NCBI RefSeq assembly: GCF_011386835.1
Contig: NC_088797.1
Span: forward strand, 35,463,583-35,527,582
Direction: 5' to 3'
DNA length: 64,000 nt
From: Chrysemys picta bellii
Lineage: Eukaryota; Chordata; Testudines; Emydidae
Numbering within the stretch: position 1 is the first letter of the stretch; each line of letters opens with the position of its first letter. Shown in pieces: positions 50,601 through 59,807 of this stretch. The notes beneath the pieces were generated by a model. It was given only the letters and a program-made list of their open reading frames with translations. It was not told the DNA's origin and did not search any database. The position numbers and the translations under genes were made by a program.

Positions 50601-53600
50601 TCTGAATTGTACAAGGAAAAAAAAACTCTTTTAAGAAGCGAAAAGCCCTCTATCTACTATTAATGTGCATTCATCATAGGGCCAAAGGCTGCGGGTTTGA
50701 TGCCAGGGTCAAGAGTTGTGAGCTAGTTTGTTGAGAATCTATGCCCTTTCTCCCCTCTCTTTGGCAATTGCCTTGTTTGCAGATGCATGGGCTTCAATTA
50801 GTACCAACCAGTGGGTCTTAGAAGTTATCCAGCAAGAGTATTCAATTCAGCCCCAGTCTATGCCAATTCTGCACTCTCTTCCCTGTCTCTTTTCAGGGAC
50901 ACTTAACACAATGTTCTGGTGCAGGAGGAGATAGATACTCTTCAGGGTGTGATTGAGATGGTGCCTTTAGGGTTGTGTGGCAAGGACTTCTATTCCCACT
51001 ACTTCCTCATTCCAACAAAGAAAAGAGGGTGGTATTCTATATTAGATCTCAGAGGGCCCAACAAACTCATCTGGAGCTTCAAATCTCAGATGACCACCTT
51101 TTTCTTCAGTAATTCCTTCTCTAGATCCCATGAACTGGTTTGCAACTCCTGACTTGCAGGATGCTTACTCCCATATGGCAAAACATCCAGCTCTCAGGAA
51201 GCTTCTTCATTTCATGGTCAGTGGACATTATTGCCAGATCAGAGTCCTTCAGTCTCTCAACAGCTCTGAGTGTGTTTGCCAAATGCTTTTCAGTGGGAGC
51301 AGCTATGCAGAGGAGACAAGGCATTCACATGTATCCCTATCTCATTGACTTTTTATGGCTTTTGGTAGCAAATCTAAAGGTCATGCTGTATCCTCTGAGG
51401 CTCTTGAAGTGGGTTTCAGACTATATGAAGATATCCTATGCATTGAATAAACTACCCCTTCCTTCTAGAGTTAGGGCATACTTTATTAGAGCTCAGTCTA
51501 CATCTGTAACTTGTTTCAGGGGAATCCCTGTTTCTGAGATTTGTAGGGCAGCTGCTTGGAGTTCTGTTCATATATTTACCAATCAACGTTTCATTGTGGT
51601 AGCCTCTAGATCAGATACCCAATTTGGCAAGTCTATCCTACAGTTATTTTAAATAGGACTCCTATCACTCACCTCCTTGAGAGGTAGCTGTTAGCCAATC
51701 ACCTACAGTGGGAACTATGCGGACAAATGCTTGAAGAAAGAAGTTACTTAACTGACAGCAACTGGAGTTAAGTGCTTTTCCCCCCTCCCCCCATGGATCC
51801 CACAACCCACCCACTTCCCCCCCCAGATACAGAGTCCTTTACCAGATAGTCTATACTAGTGAAGGAACTGAGTGGTGGTTGGGGCCGCTTTGCTCTTTAT
51901 GCTCTCAGAGGGGCACAACTGAAACTGCTGGCTAAAAGATTCTTGGCTTATATGCATGGGCATGCAAACCTACACTGGGATCTGTGCATACAAAAGCATA
52001 GTAAATTTCAGTTACTGTAATGTAAGTCACCTCTCATTGTGTTTTGGCAGGCCTCAAGCAAAAACCAGGTAGAATATTCATTTTCTGCTCATGCTTTTTC
52101 CTTGGGCATATTTCAGCCTCCCTTAGGGGAAGTTAAGCTTCACTAATAAGGCTGGCATCACTGTTTGATTCGGTTTGGATTCCCCTCCCCCTCCCCTAGT
52201 CCCATCCCTACCCCCACTCCGATAAGTCTTCCCTCCTCAGTAATTAAGATTAACATTGTCCTCAACTTTATCTAAACTAACTAAGATGCTTTTTTCCGGC
52301 CCATGACCTAGTGATTATGGAAGAGTTGTGTATGTTGTTCCTGTAATCAATTAGGGTGGTGCCTGCAAATTATCTAAGTATCGCTGAAGGAATATTTGGT
52401 AATATTATAGTTTTACAAATGAAGGTCATTTGCACTAACTATAGAAACTATAGCCCCAGTATTTTAGAGCCTCAGTGTGTATAATGTATAGAATAGAAAC
52501 CTGTTCTAGTCAGATCAAAATATGGTTTAGGTGAAATAAGATTAGAAAAGGAGTAACAATGTACACTTGGTAAGCCCACACACCATGAACAGTAAAGCTA
52601 GTAGTGTGCACAGAACTCTGCATTTAGTGGGTCAGATCCTCAGCTGGGGTAACTTGATGTAGCTCCATTGTCAAATACTGGTTATTTTTTGTAGGGCCCA
52701 TCCTTCCATGCAAGTTATCATGGAGGGCAGAGGAAACATGTGCAACATGTGAAATCTATAACTATTACTGTTTTGTCCCCCTGGCCAGGAACTAAGGCTT
52801 CCAAACCATTACCTGTAGATCATCCAAGAACTGTTCACATGGATTTATCTTGTCTCCAATCTGCCTCCCAGATTCACCATTTTCAACTAGACCCTGGATA
52901 GTATGGTTTCATAACCCATGCTCTCAAGCACTCCATGTGCTGCAACAGCCTTCTGAACTCCCCTCACATGAAGGAGAAAGTAGTGCCAATGAATAGAACT
53001 CAAATTGTATTCGTTTGTGCAATGTTCTCTTGCAGGTTTGGGTGGAGTGAAAGAATCCAGAGCCTAACAATTTCTCCCAATCTTCCATGTCCATGGAACT
53101 AGAATTCTGCTGGGTAGGGATACAAAGGGGAACATGTAGCAGAAATGAAGTCCCCTCCCCCGTTCCATGGATGCATGGTCTCCATCCACATACACAGGTG
53201 GTGGGGAGCATGGGATATATACATATAAACAAGTGATTATAAAAGCAGACATAAAGGTTTGTGAGGGTTAAATATAGTCATACGGTGGGTTCGGGTGATG
53301 GTGAACTCAGAGCATCTTTCCTCTGATAAAGTATTTGAAATAATTTGAAAAGAAGGATCATATATAACGCACAGCCACGATTCAGCTAGTAGCCATTCAG
53401 ACTGTAGACATGAGCATGACATCTCTCCTCCAAACTCTTTTATTTCTAACTGCCATTTTGTTTTAACCTGTCAGTAGATAGAACTGAAGTACTCTGCGAT
53501 AGTTGTTCAGACCTGTAGTGATTTATGAAAAATACCTATTTCCTGGTTTAAAATAAGTATATGAAAATGCACCTGGTACTTTGTATTTTAAAATATGTAT

Positions 53601-53796
53601 TATTTAGTGTTTTCTGTCTGTATTGTGCCATGTCATACAGTACTGTAAAACATTAACATTAATTTCTCCCTTTTCCCAGATAAGTTTGGATTCTGAAAAT
53701 GGACCACAGGTTTACAACACTCTGGGAAAACTATTTAAACAAATACTGGAAGCAAAAAGAAAGGAGGCCAAAAAAGAAACAGATAACCCCTCTTGA
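35518..53796 (+). CDS. PTPDC1: PTPDC1, protein tyrosine phosphatase domain-containing 1 (gene span of the spliced CDS)
   Basis: Spliced coding sequence, isoform A: 35518-35602, 38860-39031, 39834-39914, 40138-40256, 41039-41176, 43373-44577, 46013-46198, 49336-49446, 53680-53796; 2214 nt, 737 residues, all junctions in phase. Isoform B replaces the first part by 38039-38252 (780 residues). PTPDC1 is a cysteine phosphatase related to Cdc14 and dual-specificity enzymes, with a reported role in cilium formation or length. The N-terminal third holds the catalytic domain: candidate general-acid Asp162 in WKDYG, nucleophile Cys191 and Arg197 in HCHAGLGRTG. A long low-complexity middle region follows, then a conserved helical C-terminal part. 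Lengths are close to the human isoforms (about 754 and 806). No disruption is visible, so it should be functional. Confidence 0.93.
35825..35930 (+). repeat. L3/CR1-like 3'-end fragment
   Basis: TTATAAATTCTTATGGACAAGGACTGTGCC, TTGGGAAGTGCTTAGACATTGTGAGGTGCC and an AAATAATAAATAGTAA tail follow the pattern of ancient L3/CR1-type LINE tails shared among amniotes. Degraded; family assignment is tentative. Confidence 0.45.
35931..38038. other. PTPDC1: Region between the two alternative first coding exons
   Basis: Intronic for isoform A and upstream of exon B for isoform B, so a second promoter may lie near 37.6-38.0 kb. No CpG island is seen there. A stretch near 36870-36960 weakly resembles a DIRS terminal region; otherwise no feature recognised. 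Confidence 0.4.
38039..38252 (+). CDS. PTPDC1: PTPDC1 alternative first coding exon, isoform B
   Basis: The ATG at 38039 (ATCATGG context) opens a 71-codon, Arg/Ser-rich N-terminus beginning MEASPRRRSAVNIFSNFFQG. The exon ends at 38252 in ...FPEKK plus one base, followed by donor GTGAAG, phase 1, so it joins the exon at 38860 to give ...KKRNSRRP. The end matches the longer human PTPDC1 isoform (remembered as ...FPERKRNSRRP). The open frame continues past the donor into the intron, so the splice site and not the stop defines the exon. A GTAAGC at 38210 is in the wrong phase. Confidence 0.85.
38860..39031 (+). CDS. PTPDC1: PTPDC1 shared exon 1
   Basis: Acceptor TTCTGTTGTAG precedes it and donor GTAATA follows. 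It encodes NSRRPTAKYTKVGERLRHVI through the Cys-containing segment MACGGRACKYENPARWSDQE to YSSW. Both alternative starts splice here. The last codon, Trp, is split TG|G with the next exon. Confidence 0.93.
39032..39833. other. PTPDC1 intron
   Basis: Contains a short foldback-like stretch at about 39190-39270 (AAAGCCCATCAAAGTCAATG mirrored by CTTCAGTGGGCTTTGG); otherwise unique. Confidence 0.5.
39834..39914 (+). CDS. PTPDC1: PTPDC1 shared exon 2
   Basis: Bounded by TTTTTTCAG and GTAATG. Encodes ITDNILAMARPSTEIIEKYN to FQ, the start of the phosphatase fold. The terminal Arg codon is split AG|G. Confidence 0.93.
40138..40256 (+). CDS. PTPDC1: PTPDC1 shared exon 3
   Basis: Acceptor CTTGCTTAAG, donor GTAAGT (perfect consensus). 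Encodes CDIKTVINLQRPGEHASCGN to the acidic segment EAFMEDG. The NLQRPGEH stretch is typical of Cdc14-like phosphatases. Confidence 0.93.
40257..41038. other. PTPDC1 intron
   Basis: About 780 bp, AT-rich, no recognised repeat. Confidence 0.5.
41039..41176 (+). CDS. PTPDC1: PTPDC1 catalytic exon (HCX5R)
   Basis: Acceptor CTCTCTTTTTAG, donor GTATGT. Encodes YFYNFGWKDYGVASLTTILD through VAVHCHAGLGRT. The nucleophilic Cys codon is TGT at 41152-41154 (Cys191 of isoform A) and the phosphate-binding Arg is CGA at 41170-41172 (Arg197). The loop Asp in WKDYG (41065-41067, residue 162) is the candidate general acid. All residues needed for phosphatase activity are present. Confidence 0.95.
41177..42246. 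other. PTPDC1 intron, left part
   Basis: No exon or classified repeat seen. Open frames near 41570-42200 on both strands are random. Confidence 0.4.
42247..42415 (+). repeat. Turtle tRNA-derived SINE, A box damaged
   Basis: Same family as 25567-25769 (GCATTGGCCTGCTAAACCCA, B box GTTGTGAGTTCAATCC, body GAAGGCAGGGGGCTGGACTC, CCCTTCCAGTTCTAGAAGAT). GATAGCTCA of the A box is missing, so internal polymerase III initiation is probably lost. Confidence 0.9.
42416..43372. other. PTPDC1 intron, right part
   Basis: No recognised feature apart from the pyrimidine-rich acceptor region at the end. Confidence 0.4.
43373..44577 (+). CDS. PTPDC1: PTPDC1 large exon: end of phosphatase domain and disordered middle region
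   Basis: Acceptor AAATTTTCTAG, donor GTATTA. The 1205-nt exon starts GVLIACYLVFATRMTADQAI and RAKRPNSIQTRGQL, the helices after the P-loop. A helical stretch follows (YVPKLIHLVCKLLLDLAENR), then about 250 Ser/Glu/Lys-rich residues with the conserved islands DPLWKRRNVESLQPLTHSKR and RRLSYSDSDLRR. It ends in EARRILAAKALANLNEF and VEMWQ. The middle part diverges much from mammals while the islands are kept, as expected for a disordered regulatory linker. Confidence 0.95.
44578..45239. other. PTPDC1 intron, left part
   Basis: AT-rich with an A18 run near 44814. Nothing recognised. Confidence 0.4.
45240..45900 (+). mobile_element. Possible solo LTR
   Basis: A GC-richer block in AT-rich intron. 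It has a TATA-like ACTATAAAGCC at about 45368, downstream AATAAAC and AATAAAG signals near 45748 and 45785, and pyrimidine/purine-rich flanks. This order (TATA, then poly(A) signal 380-420 bp on) fits an LTR, perhaps of a Gypsy-type element. No TG...CA ends or target duplication could be fixed, so the call is tentative. Confidence 0.35.
46013..46198 (+). CDS. PTPDC1: PTPDC1 exon, C-terminal region
   Basis: Acceptor TTTTTGTTAG, donor GTAAAC, phase 0 at both ends (62 codons). Encodes KELNSRDGAWDRICAERDPF, LCSLMWSWIEQLKEPVITKE and DIDMLSKKC, a strongly conserved helical segment of PTPDC1. Confidence 0.95.
46199..49335. other. PTPDC1 intron
   Basis: About 3.1 kb. The GC-richer part at 47250-47870 resembles inserted repeat DNA but I cannot name a family. 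A C-run/T-run microsatellite lies at about 48958-48983. No exon recognised. Confidence 0.4.
49336..49446 (+). CDS. PTPDC1: PTPDC1 penultimate exon, followed by a GC donor
   Basis: Acceptor TTTTACCCACTAG. Encodes EQYQTILCIFHCVVNLQTIP and ADVEEALFTRAIKAFTK (37 codons, phase 0). The junction reads ACTAAG|GCAAGT, a consensus GC-AG donor. The next possible GT, four bases on, would give an early stop in the last exon. Human PTPDC1 has the corresponding residues AIKAFTK followed by VNFDSENG, supporting this boundary. Confidence 0.92.
49447..49740. other. Start of the last PTPDC1 intron
   Basis: Begins with the GC donor. No repeat recognised before the CR1 fragment. Confidence 0.4.
49741..49815 (+). 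repeat. CR1-like LINE fragment (sense)
   Basis: The + frame reads LDYFKLEIKHTLLTVKIIS, the end of a CR1-type ORF2 (compare LDIRKKFLTVRVV in the copy at 34505). Only a short piece remains. Confidence 0.55.
50228..50390. repeat. CR1-related insertion inside the DIRS remnant
   Basis: AGGAACATAAGAACAGCCATACTGGGTCAGACCAATGGTCC, AGCCCAGTGCTAG and AGAGGGAATGAACAGAAG match a common turtle CR1 subfamily end. It separates the gag tail from the rest of the DIRS element. Confidence 0.75.
50728..51655 (+). pseudogene. DIRS reverse transcriptase / recombinase remnant
   Basis: Starts with the WASISTNQWVLEVIQQEYSI segment that precedes the polymerase domain in DIRS proteins. Fingers/palm pieces follow, with a frame change, and GIHMYPYLIDF stands in place of the YxDD-type active site (PYLDD in intact elements), so a catalytic Asp is lost. 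The middle of the protein (RNase H, methylase-like region, most of the recombinase) is deleted and only the recombinase tail remains. Confidence 0.75.
52021..53679. other. End of the last PTPDC1 intron
   Basis: AT-rich. The segment at about 52625-52680 (GGGTCAGATCCTCAGCTGGGG) resembles half of a palindromic MITE. Ends with the acceptor TTCTCCCTTTTCCCAG. Confidence 0.45.
53680..53796 (+). CDS. PTPDC1: PTPDC1 last coding exon
   Basis: Acceptor TCCCTTTTCCCAG. Encodes ISLDSENGPQVYNTLGKLFK and QILEAKRKEAKKETDNPS, then TGA at 53794-53796 (38 codons plus stop). The basic C-terminal tail is typical of the family. Confidence 0.95.
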   Translation: MSLDSENGPQVYNTLGKLFKQILEAKRKEAKKETDNPS

Positions 53797-54825
53797 TGTT
53801 TACACAGTTATGCTGGGGATTTCAGTGGTCCTGTCAAATTATCTTTCATTTACCAGCTACAGTATTTTGTGCTAATTGGCATGTACTGACCAAATTTTAG
53901 TTTTAGTTAAAGAACTTTTTTAAAAAAAGGGAGCTGTAGTGAGCCTTATTCCATTTACAGATTTAAAAGTTGATATTTTAATGAGCTGCTACTGTGTGAT
54001 TGTAGTGTAGCATTTGGTTTGAAGCAATATGCTTTTATATTGTGAACTCTGTTTTAAAACTATATTTATTGATTTAGAAGTCTCATCAATAAGCTATATT
54101 TTTTTATGTTAAACAGTTGCCACAATGTCAGTGCCATGTTATATAATGATTTAATGTATTAATATTTATGTATTAATGTTTACATTAATGATATTTCATT
54201 TTACTTTATAGTGAATAAATACTGACAACATTCTGATGTATTTATTGGGTTCTTTGGAAATCTTAAAATAAGATTAGTTGTAATAGTAAAGAAATTTGTA
54301 GGAAAAAAATCCTTTATAAATAGGCTGCAGTAAATCACCACATGTCTTAATGTTGTTTTTTTCTTGTGTGTCTTTAAAAAAAAACAAAAAAACCAAAAAA
54401 AAAAAAAAAAAAACCCAACCCTAACAAGCATTTAACTTTTCAGTGTATGTTGCTTATTTACCAACTTTTATATATGTTTTAGGTATTTTAATATCAAAGG
54501 TTTCTGAAATTTTATTTTTAATGAAAAGTTGAATGTATGTTAAGGTGCTTGAAAGGAAAGAGTAATCTTTTCCAACTGGCTAAAGAAACCTACAGATGTT
54601 TACCTCATTTGAAAAGTTATTTAAATTTGAAACCTTATCCAAAGGCCTCATTCTTTACTCACGCTGAGTCATAACTTACATGAGAAACCTATAAAAATTA
54701 AATCAATGAAAACCTTAAATGTAAAAAGTGTATTGCAGATGCTAAAGTATTGTTGCTTTTTTGTATCTTTGAATGAGATATCATTTTCTATTTCTTTTAT
54801 TAAAGACATCTGTGTATATTCCAAA
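53797..54825 (+). other. PTPDC1: PTPDC1 3' UTR with two poly(A) signals
   Basis: A U/A-rich 3' UTR follows the stop. AATAAA at 54214-54219 gives a UTR of about 440 nt. ATTAAA at 54799-54804, followed by a GT-rich stretch (TCTGTTTATGG), gives one of about 1 kb. Several ATTTA motifs occur. An A-rich run at 54377-54412 could cause internal oligo-dT priming. Which end is used cannot be decided here. Confidence 0.65.
54214..54219 (+). terminator. PTPDC1: Poly(A) signal AATAAA
   Basis: First canonical hexamer after the PTPDC1 stop. Confidence 0.6.
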
Positions 54826-55451
54826 AAACAATGTCTGTTTATGGATTAGGATTCAGGTTGGTTCCCCAATTTGCAGGGTTACAGCTCATATAGTAAGATA
54901 AGCTTAAAAAAAATCCTCTCCTGTTCTAAAATATTTAGCTATACAACACCATCAGTGACTGCATATATTCAGTTAAAAATAAGACTGTTTGCTATGTTAA
55001 TAATTTATAAATGCTAACTGCAAGATAACTCCATAAACCAAATTCAGAGCCAAGCAAAACAGTTCCTGTCTTTATAGAATGATCTTAACATGTGTACATG
55101 TGAAAGTAAAATACTGTATATGAATCACACCCAAAAAACTCTGTAAACTAAAACTCTAGAAAATCACCAGTTAAGGCAACACTAACATCCAGAATACCCT
55201 CAATTTACATGCCTTTATCATCGATATATAATACCCATGTGCATTCACAGGTTTCACAGCTCCACAAGAAATTATTTTCAACTTCCAGCGTTCAAAAACT
55301 TATAAAGTACAGATCCAATTCCTCAGTATCACATGCCTAGCCTTCATTCCAAACTCAGAATGGTTTAGGTTGTAGTAACAAATTAGTTATTTTAAACTTA
55401 AATGTCTATTAAGTTTAAGTTTTAAATAAGTCTATTCAACTTATGTTCATT
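54826..55451. other. Intergenic sequence after PTPDC1
   Basis: AT-rich, no recognised feature. Confidence 0.4.
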
Positions 55452-55530
55452 AGTATCAGAGGGGTAGCTGTATTAGTCTGTATCCACAAAAATACTTTAA
55501 AGGTGCCACCAGACTCCTCGTTTTTATGTT
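55452..55530 (+). repeat. Interspersed repeat end (GGGGTAGCTGTATTAGTCTG type)
   Basis: TATCAGAGGGGTAGCTGTATTAGTCTGTATCCAC, AAAGGTGCCACCAGACTCC matches the 3' end of a frequent turtle/crocodilian repeat that I recognise but cannot classify. Confidence 0.6.
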
Positions 55531-58500
55531 CATTAGCTATATTAACCTTTCTGAAATTGATGTTAAGGTTAGACATGTATTTGAGGAACCAGATGTGTGC
55601 ACTGTGATTGGCTGTACGGTGGCTGCAGGCTTGCTGGCCACACCTAGAGGATGGTTGGAGGAGTCTGGCTAATAACCACTGTGCCCCCTACTGAAGGCCC
55701 CAGGAGTGAATTGTGGGGGCACTGGGTGGAGGAAGTGTAAGTATGGTTATTGTCTGAATGCCCACGGCAGAAATGGAAGAGATGAGATGGAGGACAAATT
55801 TTGGGGGAGTAGGGCTCTATTTGGGGACATGGGGAGGGAATCATACAGGAGCAGGAATCGGGTGGAACAAGAGGGAGGACAGGTGCTGGGAAGCAGGGCT
55901 CAGTCAGTTGGCACAGGAGGAGAAGAAGAGGGGGCTTTAGCAATGTGGCATAATGGGGTAGCTGATGAGGGAGCATTAGGGCCCTGTACCATGAGCACAG
56001 TAAGAGTGACACTGTGTCAGGTAGGATGCGCAGCGAGCAGGGCTCTGGTAGGTGAACCTTGGGTTGAGGGGAACATAGTCCTGGAGAGAGAGGGCATACT
56101 GTGCACCAGCACAAGCCCATGCAAATCTCAGGCTGAGCAAAGACCTGTATGAGTACAAGCGGGTTACATTCCTAAATGTTTACCTGTATGGAAATGTGTG
56201 CTTGCCCTGAACTTTATGTGGACTCTGCTGTTGGGGAAAAGGGAGGCAGGCAGAATGTAGGGGTGGGAACATGATACAGTAGGAATAATGGGGAAAAGGG
56301 CAGCTGCAGATGTACAGTGGCAGAGATTGAGGTGGGGGGGGTGTAGGCTGTAGAAGAGTTGAGGTAATTTGGTGGTGCATTGGGGATTATGAAGTAGCAG
56401 AATTGGTGTGGGGGGAAGGTTTGGGACAGTGGTGGGATTTAAGGAGACCAAGGGGTCATGAGCTAATAGGAGTACAGCTAGTTCACTGACCAAAGCTCTG
56501 CTTCTGAGCTAGGCAGCCAGCCAGCCCTAGAACAGAGCTGCTAAGAGGCTTCTGGAGGGGTTGTCAGCTAATTAGCCCACGGAGCAGCTCAAGGCCTGCG
56601 TTGCATCTCCTGTTCTAGTATTGGGCCATCCTCGATCCAATCCTTTTCCCTGTTGGCTTCAAGGAGGCAGCAGAATCATGCAGCATTTTCTAAAAGGTTA
56701 ATTTACTGACCATTTTACAGCCCATTTTGCGGAACCCAATTTCAATACCTACCTTGAGGCGAAGCTTTGTGGTGATAGGAGATTTTGTTGGTCAGATGGA
56801 GGGAAACAAACATGAGATAATTAGCAAAATATATTAAAATGAGCCAGTTTTTAGGTCCTTAATTTTCAGAACTGATCATAGTTGCCAGTAAGACAACAGT
56901 GAAAACGTAGAAAGTATAACCCTTATGCTAGCCCTGGGGCAGCAATGAGGGCCAGGTTCAAAGAGCTAGGAGTCCTTCATAAAATGAACAAACACGACCA
57001 TCTTGAGCCTGCCCCTTACCCACAATTTTTAGAATCACTAACTGCCTTCCCTCTGTGCTCTTAACAGGCAGTACTTTCCCATTTACAAGCACTGAATCTA
57101 AGATGAAACAAGGAAAATGTTATTAGTGGGAAAGGGGACACAGCATCAACTTTGGAAAACGCAGCAACACTGCATGTAACTAAATGACAAATCAAGCACT
57201 TCCCAATGGGAACTTTGGCAGTAGTCCATTAACTCTGCCTATTGGACACTCACACTGGGTAAGCAAAGACGACCAACTAACCTTTACCCCATCTGTTAAA
57301 TGTTACCTCCCCTTCCTGCATCTGTTAAATGCCATGATGGTTTGGTGTCAGTAGATATCATAGTTGCAGAGTCCTGAGGTGCATCTGAGCAGACTTGTCT
57401 CCAGTCTCTTGGGAAGTGCTGCCTGGTCCTGAGGCTCCCCCACCTAACCCACATAGACTGATTTCAGTTTTAGTTAGTGGTGGGTTGAAGGGACCTCACT
57501 GGAGTTCAAAAAGCCTTCTCTAACTTGTACTCGGTTAAGGATTTTATCTCTCCAGTTGCAAAGCTCTCTGTAACAGCTCTTGTAGTGAAATCCTCAGTCT
57601 ATATCATGTTTTACCTGAAAAATCCCTCTCCAAAACCAGAATTCTCTAGAAAGAAAAAGCAGGAGCACATAGGGCCTTACTCATAGCTAAACTCTTTGTT
57701 CTCCCAACTTATAACAATAATTTTTTTAAAAGATTTCTATTTTCCCTTTGAAATCAGTTCCATTACCCTAACAATTCTGACTTTGTTTGCAGTGATGGTC
57801 ACTCTCAAAATGCTACAAGAGGAATTCTGGGTAGAAACCATATGCAAATGAAGGTCTTGCTCTGTAGCTATCCTTCCTCCTGTTCACTAGCAGATGGGTG
57901 CAGAGACTGACTTACTCCAGCATCACAGGGCACAAGGCTTACAAAGCACGTGGGGGGGGAGGGGCTTATTTACAAGGTAGCTTGAAATAGGTATAATCTG
58001 ACGCTACAGGGCTGCAACACTCCATAATGCAGTGGAAGTGATTGCTAAGTGGGAGAGGGTTAGGCTTGCAAAGTTGTGATTTTAAAACTAGCTACTGGGA
58101 AATCTCCTGGCCCCAGTCAGCCAATGACATCTTTCTAGTTTTCACCTGTGTGATAAAGGAGATGCCTGGCTCTTTAAACCTTATAGCAGTGTGGGCCCCT
58201 TTGGGGTCTCCCTCCCCAGGGGACACGTGCAAGAAAGCAGGCACGTGATACCCTGCTTCACTTTGAAGTGCCCACAGCTCAGAGTGCCCCAGAATGCACG
58301 GCAGGGCCTGGAGCCAGCAAAGGAAGTTGCCTAAGCCCTACCCAGTGTGGAACTTCCCAGCAGCCTGGAAAGCATGGTGGTGAAGGACCACCCCGAGTCC
58401 TGGGTTGAGGCTGGGGAAATTTGAAGACCCTGAGAGGGGGTTGGGCTGGGCAGCTCCCTCCCCTCTCCTGGCTGCCTGGGGTGTGTGGATGTGTGTGAGA

Positions 58501-58639
58501 GAGAGAGAGAGAGTTGGGTCTCCAGGAGTGAGTCTGGGCACGCATGGTGCAGTTGAATTTGTTTTGGTTAGCTGGAATGAGCTTTTGGAGGGTGGGGGGG
58601 AGCATTGACTGGGTTATGGTGTCTCAAGTGCATTGTGGG
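55531..58639. other. Intergenic sequence without recognised genes
   Basis: The 55650-56500 part is G-rich on the + strand, with long mirrored open frames that look compositional. A GA microsatellite lies at about 58497-58513. No homology to known proteins is seen. Confidence 0.4.
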
Positions 58640-59339
58640 CAGGGCCGACTCTAGGTTTTTGCTGCCCCAAGCCAAAAAAATTTTTGGCTGCCCCCCCATC
58701 CCAGCCCTGGGCTCCTCGCCGCACACCCCTGCTGCTCCAGCCCTGGGCTTTCCCCCACACACACACACCCTGCTGCCGCAGCTCTGGGCTCCACCATTGC
58801 CCCCCCCCACACACCTCCTGCCGCCCCAGCCCTGGACTCTCTCCCACCACCACCTGCACCCTCCTTCCACCGCAGCCCTGGGTCACTGGTAACTCGCTCC
58901 CACGGCAAGTCATTCAGCAGGAATTTTAGATGTGCACAGAACACAGACAGGATTGGTTCCCGCATGGTTACAGAACTGCAGTAAAGTGGAACAATTTTCA
59001 GCTTGTGTGATTGGAGGATATCTGGATGCATATTATAAGACTGTCCTATATAAATGAGGAAAAGTTGAGGTGCCTTTATTATTCTTTTGTTCCACTCTTT
59101 CTTTCTATGGGGAATTTGGCAATGCAATATCACTGTCTTCCTTTTAAACAAACAAACAAACAAAAAAGGCAATGGCTGTTGAAAATAGCAATTCCAGTCC
59201 TAATAACCACTGGGAAGCATTTCTTGCTCAATTTTATCCTACTTTTTCTACAGCAAGTTACAGTGGATCAGTATATTTGATTTGGGAGAAATGAAGTAAC
59301 AACTGCCTAAATTGAGCTTGAGCACTCCTGAATTTTGAG

Positions 59340-59795
59340 GTGTTCAAATCTGGAAGGCAGGTGCTGGGGGGGGGACGGGGACGGGGGACTGTGGCTCTGC
59401 GGGGGAGCACGACCGCATGTATGCAGCAGTGTGTCTGGCACTGTGCAGAGCCAGACATGCTGGTCTGAGTGGCATGGTAAGGGGGTGGGGGGTTGGATGG
59501 GGCGGAGGTTCGGGGGGGGCAGTCGGGCAGTCAGGGGCAGGGAGAAGGGGGGGTTAGATGGGTCAGGGGGTTGGGGGGGAAGTCAGGGGACAGACAGTGG
59601 TTGGATAGGCATGGGAGTCCCAGGGGTTTGTCAGGTAGGGGGTGGGGTCCTAGGGCAGAAGTTGGGGTCCCAGGAGGGGGCAGTTGCGGACAAGGAGAAG
59701 GGAGGCTTAGATAGGGGGTGGGGTCCCGGGAGGGGGCACTCGGGGACAAGGAGCAGCGGCACTTAGATAGGGGGTTGGGTCCTGGGGGGCCGTTA
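59340..59795 (+). repeat. G-rich degenerate minisatellite
   Basis: Units of about 40-70 bp with GGGGTCCCGGGAGGGGGC, ACAAGGAG and TTAGATAGGGGG motifs repeat several times. The many runs of four or more G could form quadruplexes. Long Gly-rich open frames in it are artefacts. Confidence 0.75.
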
Positions 59796-59807
59796 GGCAG
59801 GGGCGGC

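Larger units (their letters stand above)
49857..52020 (+). mobile_element. Degraded DIRS-type tyrosine-recombinase retroelement
   Basis: Successive pieces in + frames match the DIRS order. First comes a gag zinc-knuckle remnant (GFKICPAF ... IFCLGE, stop, QITDKCSIYKSF, about 49868-50020). A gag C-terminal segment follows (TAARTMATAI ... SWLQ, about 50130-50205). Next is reverse transcriptase (IPTKKRGWYSILDLRGPNKL at about 51008, LQDAYSHMAKHP at 51155). The recombinase C-terminus comes last (IRAQSTSVTCFRGIPVSEIC, AAAWSSVHIF, 51488-51650). The 3' end has the DIRS-like inverted terminal segment GTGAAGGAACTGAGTGG...CTTTATGC. Many stops and deletions make it non-functional. Confidence 0.82.

Noticed and set aside
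55644..56493. Opposed open frames of 110-158 codons
   Set aside because: No recognisable domain, compositional bias and overlap on both strands; no splice or promoter evidence for a gene.
58568..58930. Frames rich in Gly/Trp/Cys or Pro/His on both strands
   Set aside because: They derive from C-rich tandem sequence at the left end of the hAT-like element.
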